From Fusicatenibacter saccharivorans (GTDB lineage Bacteria > Bacillota > Clostridia > Lachnospirales > Lachnospiraceae): a stretch of DNA of 64,000 nt. Below are positions 50,715-58,805 of the stretch, piece after piece. Position 1 is the first letter of the stretch. Every line of letters begins with the position of its first letter. Where the stretch lies: positions 169,341 to 233,340 of the forward strand of contig NZ_JAQEGR010000005.1 in assembly GCF_027667425.1 (NCBI RefSeq), read 5' to 3'. A program made the translations under genes and the position numbers. Under the pieces are notes generated by a model. It saw nothing but the letters and a program-made list of their open reading frames with translations, was not told the DNA's origin and did no database searches.

Positions 50715-51695
50715 TTACAGATCTTTTTCAAAAAAAGCAAATACCATATTCCAGTACGTCTGGAGCATGCGCCCTCTGGTTCCAAACAATTCATGCTTTG
50801 CGCCCGGTACTTTTACCATTTTTGCCATGCCGGGACGGCGTTCTGCCATTTTCCGGATCATCCGCTCCTGGGCACGGTTGGACACAAGATGATCGTTCTC
50901 CGCCTGAAATAAAAGGACAGGAGCCTCGATCCGTTTCCATCCGCTCCGCATCAGATCGCGGTACAGATGTGCGGCGGCATGGAGCCATCCGTAAGAAGCG
51001 GCATTTAGGTGATACAGCGGCTCTTTTTCCCGCTTCTGCTGGTAATAGAGAAAGCGCGGACGGGAGAGGGACGAACTTTGTTTAAAGCTTTCGATTCCCT
51101 GGTATGGTTTCTGTCCTACCACATACTGTGTGCCTCGTTCTGTGGCACAGGCAAAAGCTGCGATCCGTTTTGCATCGGCGAACGGCACTTTTCCGGTCAG
51201 CGGACGGATCATCGGCGAACTCAAGACCACTTTCCGGAACAGATGCGGCGCTTTGGCGGCCGCTGCTGCTGCGATTCCGCCGCCCATCGAGTGAGAATAG
51301 AGAACGAGCGGAAGACCGCATGCCTCTGCTTTTGCTTTTCGTGCAACAAAGAGCAGATCTTCTACATAACGATGGTAGGAATCGACATAAACAAGCGACG
51401 GATCATCCACCAGACGGTAGCTCTTTCCGTGGCCGCAGTGTTCCGGCAGATAAACATGAAAATGCTCTTTGATAAAATAATACACGATCTCTTTATATTT
51501 CTCTGCATTTTCCGTAAAACCGTGTGAGATTACAACAACACCTCTCGGGCGGAATGCGCGGTAACGAAGAACATGAATCGGATGACCGCTCTCCCTTTCC
51601 CAGTAAAATTCTTCTGCATGAGCGGCGAGGTACGGCTCCACACCATTCTGCATCCGCTCCGCGTAATTTTTTTCCTGTAATACGCGTGTTCTCAT
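50715..51695 (-). CDS. Alpha/beta hydrolase (lysophospholipase-like)
   Basis: About 326 residues of the lysophospholipase/monoacylglycerol-lipase type. The nucleophile elbow is LYSHSMGGGIAAAAA. The acid and His come from LLFQAENDHLVSNRAQ and VPGAKHELFG. The oxyanion region is VVISHGFTENAEKYKEI. There is no signal peptide. The substrate is unknown. The start is the ATG ending at 51695; its ribosome-binding site AGGTGA includes the stop codon of the HAD gene, so translation is coupled. Confidence 0.9.
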   Translation of the reverse strand: MRTRVLQEKNYAERMQNGVEPYLAAHAEEFYWERESGHPIHVLRYRAFRPRGVVVISHGFTENAEKYKEIVYYFIKEHFHVYLPEHCGHGKSYRLVDDPSLVYVDSYHRYVEDLLFVARKAKAEACGLPLVLYSHSMGGGIAAAAAAKAPHLFRKVVLSSPMIRPLTGKVPFADAKRIAAFACATERGTQYVVGQKPYQGIESFKQSSSLSRPRFLYYQQKREKEPLYHLNAASYGWLHAAAHLYRDLMRSGWKRIEAPVLLFQAENDHLVSNRAQERMIRKMAERRPGMAKMVKVPGAKHELFGTRGRMLQTYWNMVFAFFEKDL

Positions 51696-51702
51696 TAGCA
51701 AA

Positions 51703-52398
51703 TCACCTGCTTTCATCCAGATACGAAAGGATATCCTGAAGATTGTCGATGGTACAGTCCGGTGTAACTTCAATTTTGTTCGGAAGATGATCCGGGTTGT
51801 ACCAGCAGGTCAGGATTCCTGCATTTTTTCCGCCGCGGATATCACTTGTGAGGGAGTCGCCGACGATCACAACCTCATCCGGTGCATAACTTCCGATTTC
51901 GTTCCATACCGCATCAAAAAAAGCCTTCTGCGGCTTGTCCACACCGACCTGTTCCGAGATAAAAACGCCGTCCAGAAGCTGATCAAGCCCGGAAAAGCGG
52001 AGTTTACGCTCCTGTGCAACAGTGGTTCCATTTGTTACTGCATACTGTTTTACGGTAGCTTTCAGCCGTTTTACCAGTTCATCTCCGTGATCGCAGAAGA
52101 AAGCCTTATCGCCGAGGCGGATCTGATATTCATCATTGAATACCTTTACCTGATCCGTCGGCAGTCCTTCCGATTCAAAAAATTCATGGAATCGTCCAAG
52201 CATCACCTGTTCTCTCGTAAGCTCTCCCGTCTCCAGCCGCTCCCAGTAACCGCGGTTGATCACGCTGTAGCGCTGCAGCATTTCGTCCGTGCAGGTTCCC
52301 ATATGAAACTTGTTGAAACAGTACTCAATTGCATATCGTTCCGACATCTTAAAATTCAGAAGTGTTCCGTCGATGTCCCACAAAATTACTTTTATCAA
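51703..52398 (-). CDS. HAD family hydrolase (YjjG-like nucleotidase)
   Basis: About 231 residues. HAD motifs are LWDIDGTLLNF (nucleophile Asp), VTNGTT, and VIVGDSLTSDIRGGKNAG. The arrangement matches the YjjG/YfnB group of noncanonical pyrimidine nucleotidases, which clean up modified nucleotides. The start is a TTG at 52396-52398, seven bases after GGAGG; the longer frame beginning with MKPRED contains that ribosome-binding site. It is the first gene of a three-gene unit. Confidence 0.9.
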   Translation of the reverse strand: MIKVILWDIDGTLLNFKMSERYAIEYCFNKFHMGTCTDEMLQRYSVINRGYWERLETGELTREQVMLGRFHEFFESEGLPTDQVKVFNDEYQIRLGDKAFFCDHGDELVKRLKATVKQYAVTNGTTVAQERKLRFSGLDQLLDGVFISEQVGVDKPQKAFFDAVWNEIGSYAPDEVVIVGDSLTSDIRGGKNAGILTCWYNPDHLPNKIEVTPDCTIDNLQDILSYLDESR

Positions 52399-52448
52399 AG
52401 AGAAATCCTCCCTTGGTTTCATTTGTATTTTCCAATTATCTGTTTTTC

Positions 52449-52477
52449 ATTCTAGCATAGATTACAAATACGATCAA
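52449..52477 (-). promoter_or_regulatory. Promoter of the HAD-esterase-DUF2284 unit
   Basis: On the minus strand, TTGATC, 17 bases, then TAGAAT. Confidence 0.7.
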
Positions 52478-52491
52478 TTGTATTTTAGGCA

Positions 52492-52520
52492 TTGTATCTT
52501 TTGAGAAAAAGTGCTACGAT
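52492..52520 (+). promoter_or_regulatory. Promoter of hicB
   Basis: TTGTAT, 17 bases, then TACGAT, divergent from the HAD promoter. Confidence 0.55.
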
Positions 52521-52566
52521 AAAAAAGAATTTCCGTGAAAAAGAAAAGGAAGAAGGAAGAAACACT

Positions 52567-52845
52567 ATGAAATTTACTTATCCAGCCGTTTTTTATAAAA
52601 CCGAACAGGGAACCTACGAAGGTTATTTTCCAGATCTCGCCTGCTGCTATGCAAAAGGGGATACCCTCGACGAGGCGCTGGAAGATGCCATTCACTCCGC
52701 CTATGACTGGATCTCTCTGGAACTGACGGAAGAAGAACCTGATTTTCCGCCGGTATCGGATGTGGCAGATCTCGGGAAAAGCGAAGGTGAAATTGCAAGA
52801 AATATTGCCGTCAACATCCGGCTTTTTGAGGGATGGGACGAATAA
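52567..52845 (+). CDS. Orphan HicB-family protein
   Basis: A 92-residue HicB-type partial RNase H fold: MKFTYPAVFYKTEQGTYEGYFPDLACCYAKGDTLDEALEDA in outline, with the usual FPDL-C-GDT-EEA pattern. In toxin-antitoxin pairs HicB neutralises the HicA mRNA interferase. Here there is no hicA on either side, and the protein ends without the C-terminal ribbon-helix-helix or HTH DNA-binding part. It may be a domesticated or solitary antitoxin. Start: ATG after AAGGAAG. A strong terminator follows. Confidence 0.85.
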   Translation: MKFTYPAVFYKTEQGTYEGYFPDLACCYAKGDTLDEALEDAIHSAYDWISLELTEEEPDFPPVSDVADLGKSEGEIARNIAVNIRLFEGWDE

Positions 52846-52858
52846 GTTCAAAAAAGAG

Positions 52859-52910
52859 AAAGAAAACCGTATTGCTGCGATATTCAAAACGCGGCGATAC
52901 GGTTTTCTTT
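52859..52910. terminator. Bidirectional terminator between hicB and the AlkD-like gene
   Basis: AAGAAAACCGTAT pairs with ATACGGTTTTCTT, extended by GC-G/CGGC pairing, with T runs on both strands. Confidence 0.9.
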
Positions 52911-53606
52911 TTATCTCTTCCAGGTTTTCAGCATCTCTTTTTCTTCTTTGCTGATCCGCAGCGACTCTCTGATTTTCTGAATTGTTTTGTTATGTGTCCA
53001 GTCATCGAGACTGTTTTCTTTCAGCAGTTTCTGTGTTTTTTCCGGAAAATGAATATAACAGATCGATACTGCCCAGGCGACGGCCATTTTTACGTAATAG
53101 CCATCGTGATGAATCTTTTTCATCTCCTCCAGCACAGCATCGATATACGCTTCGTTGATAAAAAAGTCCAGCAGACACACAACACCAAACCGGATTTCAT
53201 ATTCCCGGCTGCTTTTCAGCCATTTCTGCAGATATCCATACCAATACTCCTGGTCTTTCTTCATAAAATGGCACGTTGCACAGGAGCTGTCACAGATTCC
53301 CCAGCTGTTGATCATCGGCACGAAGCGGTCCAGTTCTGCCGTCTGTTCTTCACGGGTCAGCTTTCCGTAGCCGATCATCATTCCGCGGATCAGAAGCTCC
53401 TCGTAGACTTCCGGATTAAACTGTTCGGTATAAACTTCATAATGGTCTCTTGCTGTCGCTTTTGCAATCCGTCGCGAAACCGGAATGCGGACACCAAGAA
53501 TCCGACAGTTCTGTCCCGGAACAAGAGAGCTGTGAAATTCCCGGTATTTTGCATCTATATTGCTTTCCAGTTCTGCCCGAATGGCCTGCATTACTTCCTG
53601 TTCCAT
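52911..53606 (-). CDS. DNA alkylation repair protein (AlkD-like)
   Basis: A 231-residue all-helical HEAT-repeat protein of the DNA glycosylase AlkC/AlkD superfamily. Typical stretches are ILGVRIPVSRRIAKATARDHYE, EVYEELLIRGMMIGYGK, INSWGICDSSCATCHFMKK and WLKSSREYEIRFGVVCLLDFFI. AlkD removes 3- and 7-alkylated bases. Clostridial relatives may have other roles, so activity is likely but not certain. Start: ATG after GAGGGG. It is convergent with hicB. Confidence 0.9.
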   Translation of the reverse strand: MEQEVMQAIRAELESNIDAKYREFHSSLVPGQNCRILGVRIPVSRRIAKATARDHYEVYTEQFNPEVYEELLIRGMMIGYGKLTREEQTAELDRFVPMINSWGICDSSCATCHFMKKDQEYWYGYLQKWLKSSREYEIRFGVVCLLDFFINEAYIDAVLEEMKKIHHDGYYVKMAVAWAVSICYIHFPEKTQKLLKENSLDDWTHNKTIQKIRESLRISKEEKEMLKTWKR

Positions 53607-53766
53607 ATGATTTCCCCTCTCTTTTCTTTCTCTTTAAGATGTTTTACACGCTTTTTACAAATGTTTAACCCTGTTATTTCTGCACTTCTGATAAGATAAA
53701 ATTAAAGTAAACGATAACATCCACCCTGCCAAATGCCAGATCTTTTCCGGCTGAAAGGTGAGTCTT

Positions 53767-54228
53767 ATGAGAAAGAAATATACATTTTTTCAAAATATCC
53801 CATTCCTGTGCAAATTTCAGAAGCAGCCAGCCCTTGCAGAAGAAGCGCCAGTTGTTTCCACAACGCTGTCTATTCCGTTTTCCGGACCCGCAGAAAGATC
53901 CTTATATTTTACCGAAAACCCGGATTTTACCGCTCCCTCTGCCGGTATCCATTCCCGTCGTTTTCCGGGAAGCCGGATCTTTCTATATTCCAGCGATCCC
54001 GAGCACGATCTTGCGGCAGTTCCATCCTCTCTTTTCGATGTGCTGCACCGCTATTTTGCCGTCCATTCACCGGATGATGTCGTTTTATGGAAAGATGGCA
54101 TTCTCTCCTTCCAGACCATGGAAAATCAGCCGCAACCGTTGACTGCTCTTTGTACACCGGATGATGCACGGGATTCCAAAATCATTCCGTTCCCCACACT
54201 GTCAGAACGGCAGCGCATTTTACAGTAA
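53767..54228 (+). CDS. Hypothetical protein
   Basis: About 153 residues; I recognise no family. It has a basic start (MRKKYTFFQNIPFLCKFQ), no signal peptide or membrane span, several Pro-rich turns and the segment GSRIFLYSSDPEHDLAAVPSSLFDVLHRYF. A translated protein is supported by AAAGGTGA at good spacing before the ATG and by a strong terminator right after. It lies between the AlkD-like gene and the CobW GTPase, and is the only plus-strand gene between hicB and the window end. It could be fast-evolving or lineage-specific. Confidence 0.6.
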   Translation: MRKKYTFFQNIPFLCKFQKQPALAEEAPVVSTTLSIPFSGPAERSLYFTENPDFTAPSAGIHSRRFPGSRIFLYSSDPEHDLAAVPSSLFDVLHRYFAVHSPDDVVLWKDGILSFQTMENQPQPLTALCTPDDARDSKIIPFPTLSERQRILQ

Positions 54229-54247
54229 CTGCTATTTAGCCAAACCA

Positions 54248-54294
54248 GCAGGAGCATGATGGAAAATACCCCTTTCCGTCATGCTCCATTTTTT
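54248..54294 (+). terminator. Terminator of the hypothetical gene
   Basis: GGAGCATGA pairs with TCATGCTCC, with an inner GGAAA/TTTCC stem, and is followed by ATTTTTT. Confidence 0.92.
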
Positions 54295-55234
54295 ACTTAA
54301 TTCCGAGAATTCCACTAATCCGCTCTTTCGAAAGCCCCGCGCCGATTACAATCAGCACTTCCTGGCTCTCCGGCACTGCCTGGAATGTCATCTGTTCCCG
54401 CGTCGCATTGATTTCGCTCCACACAGTTTCGCCCGTCTTTACAATTCCTTTGATCCGGAATACATTGCCGCATGATGAATCCGCAAAGATTGCTTCTGCT
54501 GCCTTTTTCAGCGCTTCTTCCGTAATCTTCGGCTCCAGAAAGCAGAGCGAATCAAATGTCTGCTGCTCGCCGAAATCCAGCTTCCGGTAATCCTCCGAAC
54601 GGTAATTGCATTCGGAGAGCATTTTGAAATCATCCTCTGTCAGATCATCCCAGTTTTTCTGTAAAATTTCTGCATCAGAAAACTGTCTTCTGCAGCCTGC
54701 CTGCTCGAGCGTGCGGTTCAGATGGGCAATCGTTTCTTCTTTCTTTTCCTCCGAAACATTCTGTACTTTGCTCAGCACGATTTTACCAGCGTTCGCCGCC
54801 TCGGAAGCCAGCAGATACTCTTCTTCCTCCGACAGCTTCTCATCGAGCCCGGCATCCAGAATCGTGATGACGCTTCCCGCCTCATACCAGCGGTTCAGCG
54901 GCTCGTCATACAGCGTGTCAAAGAACTCATCCACATCGTAAATCCCCGACGGTTCCACGAGAATGCGGTCGTAGCCGCTCATGCCCATCGAGATCAGTTT
55001 CGTGCGGAATCGTCTGCGGTGTGTCTCTTTGTCGCATCCGCCGGAAATCATCTCCAGCTCGCACTGATCGCCGCGCAGTTCCTGCAGAAGCAGCATATCC
55101 ACATTGACTGCCCCAAAATCATTCTCCAGGATGCCGATGTTCTTTCCCTGTGCCATCAGATACTTTGCGTACTGTTTCAAAAAAGTCGTCTTCCCTGAGC
55201 CAAGGAAGCCTGTAATCAGATCAATTTTAATCAT
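54293..55234 (-). CDS. CobW/G3E family GTPase (metal chaperone-like)
   Basis: A 313-residue GTPase. Walker A is ITGFLGSGKTTFLKQYA. The G2/metal region reads ELEMISGGCDKETHRRRF, which replaces the usual CxCC metal motif of zinc chaperones with a single Cys. Further features are VEPSGIYDVDEFFDTL and the G4-like LSKVQN. The CobW C-terminal domain ends the protein. Likely a metal insertase, but the altered motif makes the metal unclear. Start: ATG after AAAGGA. Confidence 0.88.
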   Translation of the reverse strand: MIKIDLITGFLGSGKTTFLKQYAKYLMAQGKNIGILENDFGAVNVDMLLLQELRGDQCELEMISGGCDKETHRRRFRTKLISMGMSGYDRILVEPSGIYDVDEFFDTLYDEPLNRWYEAGSVITILDAGLDEKLSEEEEYLLASEAANAGKIVLSKVQNVSEEKKEETIAHLNRTLEQAGCRRQFSDAEILQKNWDDLTEDDFKMLSECNYRSEDYRKLDFGEQQTFDSLCFLEPKITEEALKKAAEAIFADSSCGNVFRIKGIVKTGETVWSEINATREQMTFQAVPESQEVLIVIGAGLSKERISGILGIK

Positions 55235-55291
55235 TTCTGCTGTCCTTTCTGCTGTCTTTTTCCGTCTGCAGCCTGCGGAGCTTCGAACACT

Positions 55292-55789
55292 CTATTTTCG
55301 TCTGCGCTCTTTGCCGGTAAATATATCGATGTCTATGCGCCATACGGCAACGCGCTCCACCATCTCCGGCAGAAAAGCGATCTTCGCCTCCGGTGCGATA
55401 TGCGCCATGATTTTTTCCAGGCCTTTCTTCTTTACCTCCGGATCTGTCACCTCCGTGATGGTTCCGTTTCCCATGATACTGCGGTACGCATAGGAATACG
55501 CACACGTATAGTCACCTGTAATCACTTCATGGTTGTAATCCATCTCCACCGCCACGCGCGGATCCGCTGCAAATGCAGCCGCCTTCCGCCCTTCTTTTGC
55601 CCCATGCAGGTACAGACAGACGTGAAGAGTTCCATCTTCTTCCCGGACATCATATCCATAATTCATCGGCACGATAAACATGCCTTCCTCATCCATCGCC
55701 CCGATCCGCACAACCTCGCAGCTTTCCAGAATTTCTCTTAAAATTTCAGGATCTGTAATCTCCCGCTTTTTTAAACGCATTTCACGCAT
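55292..55789 (-). CDS. Pyridoxamine 5'-phosphate oxidase-related flavoprotein (NimA-like)
   Basis: About 165 residues of the split-barrel flavin-binding family close to NimA-type proteins. The core is seen in EILESCEVVRIGAMDEEGMFIVPMNYGY, the CLYLHGAKEGRKAAAFAADPRVAVEMDY part and YRSIMGNGTITEV. It binds FMN or a related cofactor; NimA relatives reduce nitro compounds, but specificity here is unknown. The ATG ending at 55789 lies eight bases after GAGAGGTG; a GTG three codons upstream overlaps that site. Confidence 0.88.
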   Translation of the reverse strand: MREMRLKKREITDPEILREILESCEVVRIGAMDEEGMFIVPMNYGYDVREEDGTLHVCLYLHGAKEGRKAAAFAADPRVAVEMDYNHEVITGDYTCAYSYAYRSIMGNGTITEVTDPEVKKKGLEKIMAHIAPEAKIAFLPEMVERVAVWRIDIDIFTGKERRRK

Positions 55790-55815
55790 CGCAATCACAC
55801 CTCTCTTATTCGCAG

Positions 55816-56295
55816 CTATTTATGATATGGCTCCCCGCAGTTAATGCGGTAGCTCCGGTAAATCTGTTCCAGCAGAATAACCCGCATCAACTGATGCGGA
55901 AATGTCATTTTCGAAAAACTGAGCGCATAGTTCGAACGCTTCAGAACTTCCTCGCCAAGCCCTAAGGAACCACCGATCACAAAAATAATATGGCTCGTTC
56001 CCTGCACGCCGAGCGTATCTATTTTCTGGGCCAGCTCCTCGGATGTGAGCTGTTTTCCCTTAATTTCCAATGTAATCAGATAAGCGTCATCCCGGATATA
56101 TTTGAGAAGGCGCTCTGCTTCTTTGTTTTTGATATTTGTCTCTACGGTTTCACTCGCGTTGTCCGGTGTCTTTTCATCCGCCACCTCGATAATTTCCAGC
56201 TTTGCATAGCGGCTGAGGCGCTTCGAATACTCGGCAATCGCATCCCGCAGATATTTTTCTTTGATTTTTCCTACTGTCAATACTGTAATTTTCAT
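55816..56295 (-). CDS. rlmH: 23S rRNA (pseudouridine1915-N3)-methyltransferase RlmH
   Basis: A 159-residue SPOUT methyltransferase acting on helix 69 of 23S rRNA in assembled ribosomes. Typical stretches: MKITVLTVGKIKEKYLRDAI, FVIGGSLGLGEEVLKRSNYALSFSKMTFPHQLMRVILLEQIYRSYRI and the end GEPYHK. Complete length. Its ribosome-binding site is weak. The NimA-like gene lies 26 bases downstream. Confidence 0.97.
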   Translation of the reverse strand: MKITVLTVGKIKEKYLRDAIAEYSKRLSRYAKLEIIEVADEKTPDNASETVETNIKNKEAERLLKYIRDDAYLITLEIKGKQLTSEELAQKIDTLGVQGTSHIIFVIGGSLGLGEEVLKRSNYALSFSKMTFPHQLMRVILLEQIYRSYRINCGEPYHK

Positions 56296-56337
56296 TCTGT
56301 AATCTTAAAACCCTTTCGGATATCTGTCAAAAACACC

Positions 56338-56381
56338 AAAAGCCATATAGATCACTTCTTGTCCGCGTCTATATGGCTTTT
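56338..56381. terminator. Terminator of nfnAB
   Basis: AAAAGCCATATAGA pairs perfectly with TCTATATGGCTTTT (14 bases), with T-rich sequence following on the minus strand. Confidence 0.9.
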
Positions 56382-56400
56382 AGTTTAGAAAAGCAATGCC

Positions 56401-57795
56401 TTATGCATTTTTGCTTTTGATATACTCATCAATTCCTTTAGCTCCGGCTTTTCCGGCACCCATAGCAAGGATAACGGTTGCTGCACCTGTTACAGCGTCA
56501 CCGCCGGCGTAAACGCCCTCTTTGCTGGTCTTTCCGGTTTCTTCCTCAGCTACGATACATTTTCTTCTGTTGACATCCAGACCGTAGGTGGTGGAAGAAA
56601 TCAGCGGGTTCGGGGAAGTACCAAGAGACATGATAACTTCGTCTACTTCAATTTCGAACTCAGATCCTGGAATCTCAACCGGTCTTCTTCTTCCGGAAGC
56701 GTCCGGCTCGCCAAGTTCCATACGGATGCAGCGGATACCGGTTACCCAGTCTTTGTCGTCGGTCAGAATTTCTACCGGGTTGGTCAGAAGGTCGAAGATG
56801 ATACCTTCCTCTTTTGCATGATGAACTTCCTCTGCACGGGCCGGAAGCTCTGCCTCAGAACGACGGTAAATAACGTGTACCTCTGCGCCGAGACGAAGTG
56901 CGGTTCTTGCAGCGTCCATAGCTACGTTGCCGCCGCCGACTACAGCAACTTTCTTGCCGTGTGCGATCGGGGTATCGTAATCATCGCGGAATGCTTTCAT
57001 CAGGTTGTTTCTGGTCAGGAACTCGTTTGCGGAGAATACGCCGTTTGCGTTCTCACCCGGGATTCCCATGAACATCGGAAGGCCTGCACCGGAACCGATG
57101 AAGACTGCTTCAAATCCTTCGTCTTTTAACAGCTCGTCGATGGTAACGGATTTTCCGATGATAACGTTGGTCTCAATTTTAACACCGAGAGATTTTACGT
57201 TCTCGATTTCAGCGGCAACTACTTTGTCTTTCGGAAGACGGAACTCCGGAATACCGTAACTTAATACACCGCCGGCTTTGTGAAGTGCCTCGAAGATGGT
57301 TACATCGTAGCCAAGTTTTGCAAGGTCTCCTGCGCAGGTAAGACCTGCAGGGCCGGAACCGATAACCGCGATCTTGTGGCCGTTTTTCTCTGCTGCCGGA
57401 ACCGGTTTGATACCGTTTTCTTTTGCCCAGTCAGCAACGAAACGCTCCAGTTTGCCGATGGAAACAGCGTCGCCTTTGATTCCGCGGACACATTTGCCCT
57501 CGCACTGGCTCTCCTGCGGACATACACGGCCGCAGACTGCCGGGAGTGCACTGGACTCACCGATAATTTTGTATGCTTCCTCGAAGTTTCCCTCTTTTAC
57601 CTGTGCAATGAATGCCGGAATGTTGATATTAACCGGGCATCCTGTGATACATTTTGCATTTTTACAGCCCAGGCAGCGCTGTGCTTCTTCTACTGCTTCG
57701 TCTTTGTTGTATCCAAGACATACCTCGTCAAAATTTGTGGCACGTACCTTCGGCTCCTGCTCACGTACCGGTACTCTGTTTAATCCCTTTGCCAT
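56401..57795 (-). CDS. nfnB: Electron-bifurcating transhydrogenase large subunit NfnB
   Basis: A 464-residue flavoprotein. Two N-terminal [4Fe-4S] sites are seen in CLGCKNAKCITGCPVNINIP and CGRVCPQESQCEGKC. FAD- and NADPH-binding Rossmann motifs are IGSGPAGLTCAGDLAKLGY and VVGGGNVAMDAARTALRLG. It resembles the glutamate synthase small subunit, but its start overlaps nfnA by one base and no glutamate synthase large subunit is present. NfnAB couples NADH and reduced ferredoxin to NADPH formation by flavin bifurcation, balancing fermentation redox. Confidence 0.93.
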   Translation of the reverse strand: MAKGLNRVPVREQEPKVRATNFDEVCLGYNKDEAVEEAQRCLGCKNAKCITGCPVNINIPAFIAQVKEGNFEEAYKIIGESSALPAVCGRVCPQESQCEGKCVRGIKGDAVSIGKLERFVADWAKENGIKPVPAAEKNGHKIAVIGSGPAGLTCAGDLAKLGYDVTIFEALHKAGGVLSYGIPEFRLPKDKVVAAEIENVKSLGVKIETNVIIGKSVTIDELLKDEGFEAVFIGSGAGLPMFMGIPGENANGVFSANEFLTRNNLMKAFRDDYDTPIAHGKKVAVVGGGNVAMDAARTALRLGAEVHVIYRRSEAELPARAEEVHHAKEEGIIFDLLTNPVEILTDDKDWVTGIRCIRMELGEPDASGRRRPVEIPGSEFEIEVDEVIMSLGTSPNPLISSTTYGLDVNRRKCIVAEEETGKTSKEGVYAGGDAVTGAATVILAMGAGKAGAKGIDEYIKSKNA

Positions 57796-58682
57796 TATTT
57801 GTCACCTCCGCACTGGCCGCATCCACCGTGATGGGTTGCGCCTTCCTGGTATCTTAAGAGAGCTCTTCCCTCTTCTGTCTTATACATCTGCTGACGTTTC
57901 ATAGCCAGGTCGAAGTCTACCAGATGACCGTCAAACTCCGGTCCGTCTACGCAGGCAAATTTTACTTCATTGCCTACCATTAGACGACAGGCACCGCACA
58001 TACCGGTTCCGTCTACCATGATCGGGTTCATGCTTACAACGGTCGGGATGTTCAGTTCTTTTGTCAGAAGACATACGAATTTCATCATGATCATCGGTCC
58101 GATGGCAACACAGACATCATACTGTTTGCCCTGGTTCTGTACAAGGTCGCGGAGTACATCGGTACCCATACCTTTTCTTACGTAAGAACCATCGTCTGTG
58201 GTTATGTACAGATTGCTGACAGCAGACATTTCTTTCTCGAGAATAACGAGATCTTTTGTCTTTGCTCCGACAATGGCGTCAGCAGTGATTCCATGCTCAT
58301 GCAGCCATTTTAACTGCGGGTAAACCGGTGCAGTTCCAACACCGCCGGCTACGAATACGATCCGTTTTTTCTTCAGTTCTTCGATATCTTCGCTGCAGAA
58401 CTCGGACGGCTGCCCCAGAGGTCCTACGAAATCCATGAAAGCATCTCCCGCTTTGAGATCTTTCATTTTTTTGGTAGATTCTCCGATCGGCATGAATACG
58501 ATGGTGATAGTTCCTGCTTCTCTATCGTAATCACAAATGGTCAGAGGAATTCTTTCTCCTTCTTCATCTGCCTTGACAATAACAAACTGTCCAGGGAGGC
58601 AGTGCTGTGCTACTCGCGGTGCTTCTACTACCATACGGTAGATATTATTCGCGAGCATTTCCGCTTCTTGAATCTTGTACAT
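57795..58682 (-). CDS. nfnA: Electron-bifurcating transhydrogenase small subunit NfnA
   Basis: A 295-residue ferredoxin-NADP reductase-like protein. FAD- and NAD(H)-binding parts (PLTICDYDREAGTITIVFMPIGESTKKM, FVAGGVGTAPVYPQLKWL) are followed by a C-terminal [2Fe-2S] site in GTGMCGACRLMVGNEVKFACVDGPEFDGHLVDF. It forms the NfnAB complex with the next gene. The same fold occurs in sulfide dehydrogenase and dihydroorotate dehydrogenase electron-transfer subunits; the partner and order favour NfnA. Start after AGGAGG. Confidence 0.93.
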   Translation of the reverse strand: MYKIQEAEMLANNIYRMVVEAPRVAQHCLPGQFVIVKADEEGERIPLTICDYDREAGTITIVFMPIGESTKKMKDLKAGDAFMDFVGPLGQPSEFCSEDIEELKKKRIVFVAGGVGTAPVYPQLKWLHEHGITADAIVGAKTKDLVILEKEMSAVSNLYITTDDGSYVRKGMGTDVLRDLVQNQGKQYDVCVAIGPMIMMKFVCLLTKELNIPTVVSMNPIMVDGTGMCGACRLMVGNEVKFACVDGPEFDGHLVDFDLAMKRQQMYKTEEGRALLRYQEGATHHGGCGQCGGDK

Positions 58683-58754
58683 AATATCCTCCTAATCTTG
58701 TTAGAAATATTTTAACAAAAGCACGACTTGGATTTTCGCGCATTTTATGTTAAT

Positions 58755-58783
58755 ACTTTATCACGTTTCCGGTTATTTGTAAA
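58755..58783 (-). promoter_or_regulatory. Promoter of nfnAB
   Basis: On the minus strand, TTTACA, 17 bases, then TAAAGT. Downstream, in the leader, TTGTTA-N9-TAACAA (58698-58718) forms an inverted repeat that resembles a Rex site but with the wrong spacing. Confidence 0.65.
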
Positions 58784-58805
58784 CAACGGACAACATCTTT
58801 TCCCA

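Noticed and set aside
56401..57795. Glutamate synthase small subunit (gltD).
   Set aside because: The fold is shared, but the one-base overlap with a [2Fe-2S] ferredoxin-NADP reductase-type partner and the absence of gltB favour NfnB.
58698..58718. Rex (NADH-sensing repressor) operator in the nfnAB leader.
   Set aside because: The half-sites TTGTTA and TAACAA are right but are nine bases apart instead of six, and the repeat lies about 30 bases downstream of the start site. Kept only as a note on the promoter.
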